Origin: Butyricicoccus_A sp945486175 | GTDB lineage: Bacteria > Bacillota > Clostridia > Oscillospirales > Butyricicoccaceae | NCBI GenBank assembly: GCA_945829445.1 | Contig: CALZUY010000136.1 | Location: forward strand, 1 to 5,425 | Direction: 5' to 3' | Length of the DNA stretch: 5,425 nucleotides | Part shown: positions 4,167-5,425 of the stretch, one piece after another | Layout of the letters: the number at the start of each line of letters is the position of its first letter | How positions within the stretch are numbered: position 1 is the stretch's first letter | Program-made: the position numbers and the translations under genes | Notes under the pieces: generated by a model | The model's input: only the letters and a program-made list of their open reading frames with translations | Database searches by the model: none | Told to the model about the DNA's origin: nothing

Positions 4167-5186
4167 ATGAAAATGAAGAAACGACTCTTATCGATTGCGC
4201 TGGCAGGCGCAATGGCAGCAGGATGCCTCACAGGCTGTGGTTCTTCTGGCGGCGACAGTGCTGCATCGGGATCGGGAACTGGTTCCTCAGGCTCATCCGG
4301 TGGCGATTACAACATTGGCGTGATTCTGAAAACCACTTCCGCAGAATATTGGCAGTACGTCCAGGCCGGTGCTGAGGCCTATGGCGAAGAACACGGTATC
4401 AATGTTGAAGTAAAGGGCCCGACTTCTGAAACTGCTTATGACGAGCAGCAGAACATGATCGAAACCGATCTGAATTCCGGCGCATATGACGCACTGGTCA
4501 TCGCTCCGCTTCAGGGCGATCAGGTCGCAACGCTGATCAAGGGCGCTGATATTCCGATTCTGGCAGTCGACACCAACATTGAGGCACCGGAGATCCTTTC
4601 TTTCATCGGTACCGGTAATGAGGAAGCTGCAGCACTGGGCGGCAAGACCGCTGTAGAAGCTGCAAAGGAAGCCGGCTGGGAAGAAATCAAGGCAATTGAA
4701 ATCTGTGGCGTTCAGGGCGACTCCACCAACACAGCACGTTATGAAGGCTACAAGAAGGGCATCAACGAAGCTGGCGGCGAGTTCCTGGAAAACGAAACCC
4801 AGTACGCAGATGCAGTAGCAGATAAGGCAGTTACCTGTATGGAAGCTATCATGCAGACTCATCCGGAGGGCATTGCAATCATCTGTGCAAACAACGACGA
4901 TATGGCAATGGCAGCTGCTCGTGCAGCACAGGGAAACAAGGCGTATGAAAATACGATCTTCCTCGGCTTCAACGGTGACCGTGCAGCATGTGAAGCAATT
5001 CTGGCAGGCAACGAGACAATGTCCGTTGTTCAGGACGCTTACGGCATGGGCTACAAGGCAGTAGAAGCAGCAGTAGCAGCACTGAACGGCGAAGAGCTGG
5101 AGGCGTTCATCGATTCCGGTACGGGCGTTGTCACCGCTGAGAACGCTCAGGAGCGTCTGGACGAGCTGGATAAGTATCTGAAATAA
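4167..5186 (+). CDS. sugar ABC transporter substrate-binding lipoprotein (periplasmic-binding protein type 1, RbsB-like)
   Basis: The 339-residue protein starts with a basic MKMKKR region, a hydrophobic segment and the lipobox L21-T-G-C24, so it should be lipidated at C24 and anchored outside the membrane. A serine/glycine linker (26-46) follows. The mature part fits Peripla_BP_4: YNIGVILKTTSAEYWQYVQAGAEAYG (48-73), the ADIPILAVDTNI hinge with D135, GVQGDSTNTARYEGYKKGI with R191, ICANNDDMAMAA with N242/N243, LGFNG (266-270) and VVQD with Q289. These correspond to sugar-contacting positions in ribose- and galactose-type binding proteins. The pocket lacks enough signature to name the sugar. The start is set by AGGAGG (4153-4158) 8 nt upstream. 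Codons are biased towards GCA, AAC, AAG and GGC, as expected for a highly expressed protein. It follows an AraC regulator and precedes an ABC ATPase start. Confidence 0.95.
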   Translation: MKMKKRLLSIALAGAMAAGCLTGCGSSGGDSAASGSGTGSSGSSGGDYNIGVILKTTSAEYWQYVQAGAEAYGEEHGINVEVKGPTSETAYDEQQNMIETDLNSGAYDALVIAPLQGDQVATLIKGADIPILAVDTNIEAPEILSFIGTGNEEAAALGGKTAVEAAKEAGWEEIKAIEICGVQGDSTNTARYEGYKKGINEAGGEFLENETQYADAVADKAVTCMEAIMQTHPEGIAIICANNDDMAMAAARAAQGNKAYENTIFLGFNGDRAACEAILAGNETMSVVQDAYGMGYKAVEAAVAALNGEELEAFIDSGTGVVTAENAQERLDELDKYLK

Positions 5187-5222
5187 GGGAATCCCGAAAG
5201 AGCAAAATCCATGAACGATATG

Positions 5223-5257
5223 ATGCCCTTATCGGTGTTGTCTACCGATAAGGGCAT
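5223..5257 (+). other. stable 14-bp stem-loop between lipoprotein and ATPase genes
   Basis: ATGCCCTTATCGGT (5223-5236) and ACCGATAAGGGCAT (5244-5257) pair perfectly around a 7-nt loop. The stem lies 36 bp after the lipoprotein stop. What follows (TCTTCATCTGG) is not a real U tract, so full termination is doubtful. In binding-protein transporter operons such hairpins commonly protect the upstream message from 3' exonucleases or partly end transcription, giving more binding protein than ATPase. That role is inferred. Confidence 0.75.
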
Positions 5258-5299
5258 TCTTCATCTGGACAGAGATACGGTATGCTGTTTTGTGCCGAG

Positions 5300-5334
5300 A
5301 ACAGGACAGCGAAAAACAACGCTGTGTGTCTGTT
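5300..5334 (+). other. weaker imperfect stem-loop upstream of ATPase gene
   Basis: ACAGCG (5306-5311) and CGCTGT (5320-5325) enclose an A-rich 8-nt loop. The stem can extend over an internal loop with AACAG (5300-5304) and CTGTT (5330-5334). It may be a second element of the intercistronic leader, or chance. Confidence 0.35.
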
Positions 5335-5371
5335 GGAAAACTCTCTCTCGGAGAAATGGGTGAACTGTTAA

Positions 5372-5425
5372 ATGAGTGAGTATATCGTAGAACTGCGGAA
5401 TTGTACGAAAACATTCCCCGGCGTA
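5372..5425 (+). CDS. sugar ABC transporter ATP-binding protein, first 18 codons (3' end outside window)
   Basis: The visible N-terminus is MSEYIVELRNCTKTFPGV. The pattern V-E-L-x-N-x-T-K-x-F-P-G-V is the typical opening of the duplicated ATPase subunit of ribose/galactose-type importers (RbsA/MglA/XylG group), where FPGV is followed by a K-A-L stretch. The start ATG has GGGTGA (5358-5363) 8 nt upstream, a match to the anti-Shine-Dalgarno sequence shifted towards GGTGA. It lies 185 bp after the lipoprotein gene. The Walker motifs are outside the window, so the call rests on this short match and on the neighbour. Confidence 0.82.
   Translation, partial: MSEYIVELRNCTKTFPGV

Noticed and set aside
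4293..4862. 189-codon minus-strand reading frame within the lipoprotein gene
   Set aside because: Antisense shadow of a strongly biased coding sequence; cysteine-rich composition without motif.
5356..5379. Seven-codon reading frame ending across the ATPase start codon
   Set aside because: GGAG lies too close to its ATG for a good ribosome site and the frame is very short; probably chance.
1..5425. CRISPR array, insertion sequence, attachment site or defence island
   Set aside because: No repeat-spacer pattern, transposase, integrase or terminal inverted repeats found; the tRNA shows no duplicated 3' end in the window.

Overview
The window looks like a low- to mid-GC Firmicute of the class Clostridia, probably a gut Oscillospirales/Ruminococcaceae-type organism. 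The evidence is TTGNNN-N17-TATAAT (sigma-A) promoters, strong GGAGG ribosome binding sites, U-tailed hairpin terminators, a serine/glycine-rich lipoprotein linker typical of clostridial sugar-binding lipoproteins, and the styles of the protein families. This placement is an inference from style; no marker gene fixes the genus.

Layout. (1) Positions 1-381, plus strand: the 3' end of a SAM-dependent methyltransferase gene. (2) Positions 394-579: a compact minus-strand tRNA-Leu(CAA) unit with a near-consensus promoter, an encoded CCA end and a hairpin terminator that also serves the convergent methyltransferase gene. (3) Positions 589-2444, minus strand: a three-gene operon of a DUF2461 (TIGR02453) protein, a DEDDh 3'-5' exonuclease and a small two-helix membrane protein. 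Its stop and start codons overlap by 4 nt at both junctions (GTGA, ATGA). It has its own promoter, a perfect palindrome over the -35, and a terminator. (4) Positions 2371-3021: a 651-bp divergent regulatory region with no convincing gene but dense signals. These include a strong plus-strand promoter, a perfect 16-bp palindrome, and a tandem repeat spaced exactly 21 bp that abuts the -35 of a second promoter. (5) Positions 3022-5425, plus strand: an AraC-family regulator, then a type 1 sugar-binding lipoprotein, then the first 18 codons of what is probably the ATPase of the same sugar ABC transporter.

How the parts work together. The AraC regulator, binding lipoprotein and ATPase form a carbohydrate-uptake locus: the regulator probably senses a sugar through its N-terminal domain and controls itself and the transporter genes. 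The sugar cannot be told from the sequence. The minus-strand operon looks like a separate housekeeping or nucleic-acid unit of unknown purpose. I found no CRISPR array, transposase, phage gene or recognisable defence system. The most unusual content is regulatory: the AraC-type direct repeats, a palindromic motif (TGTCYGGACA) found upstream of both the regulator and the lipoprotein gene, the palindrome over the promoter of the DUF2461 operon, and a stable stem-loop between the lipoprotein and ATPase genes.
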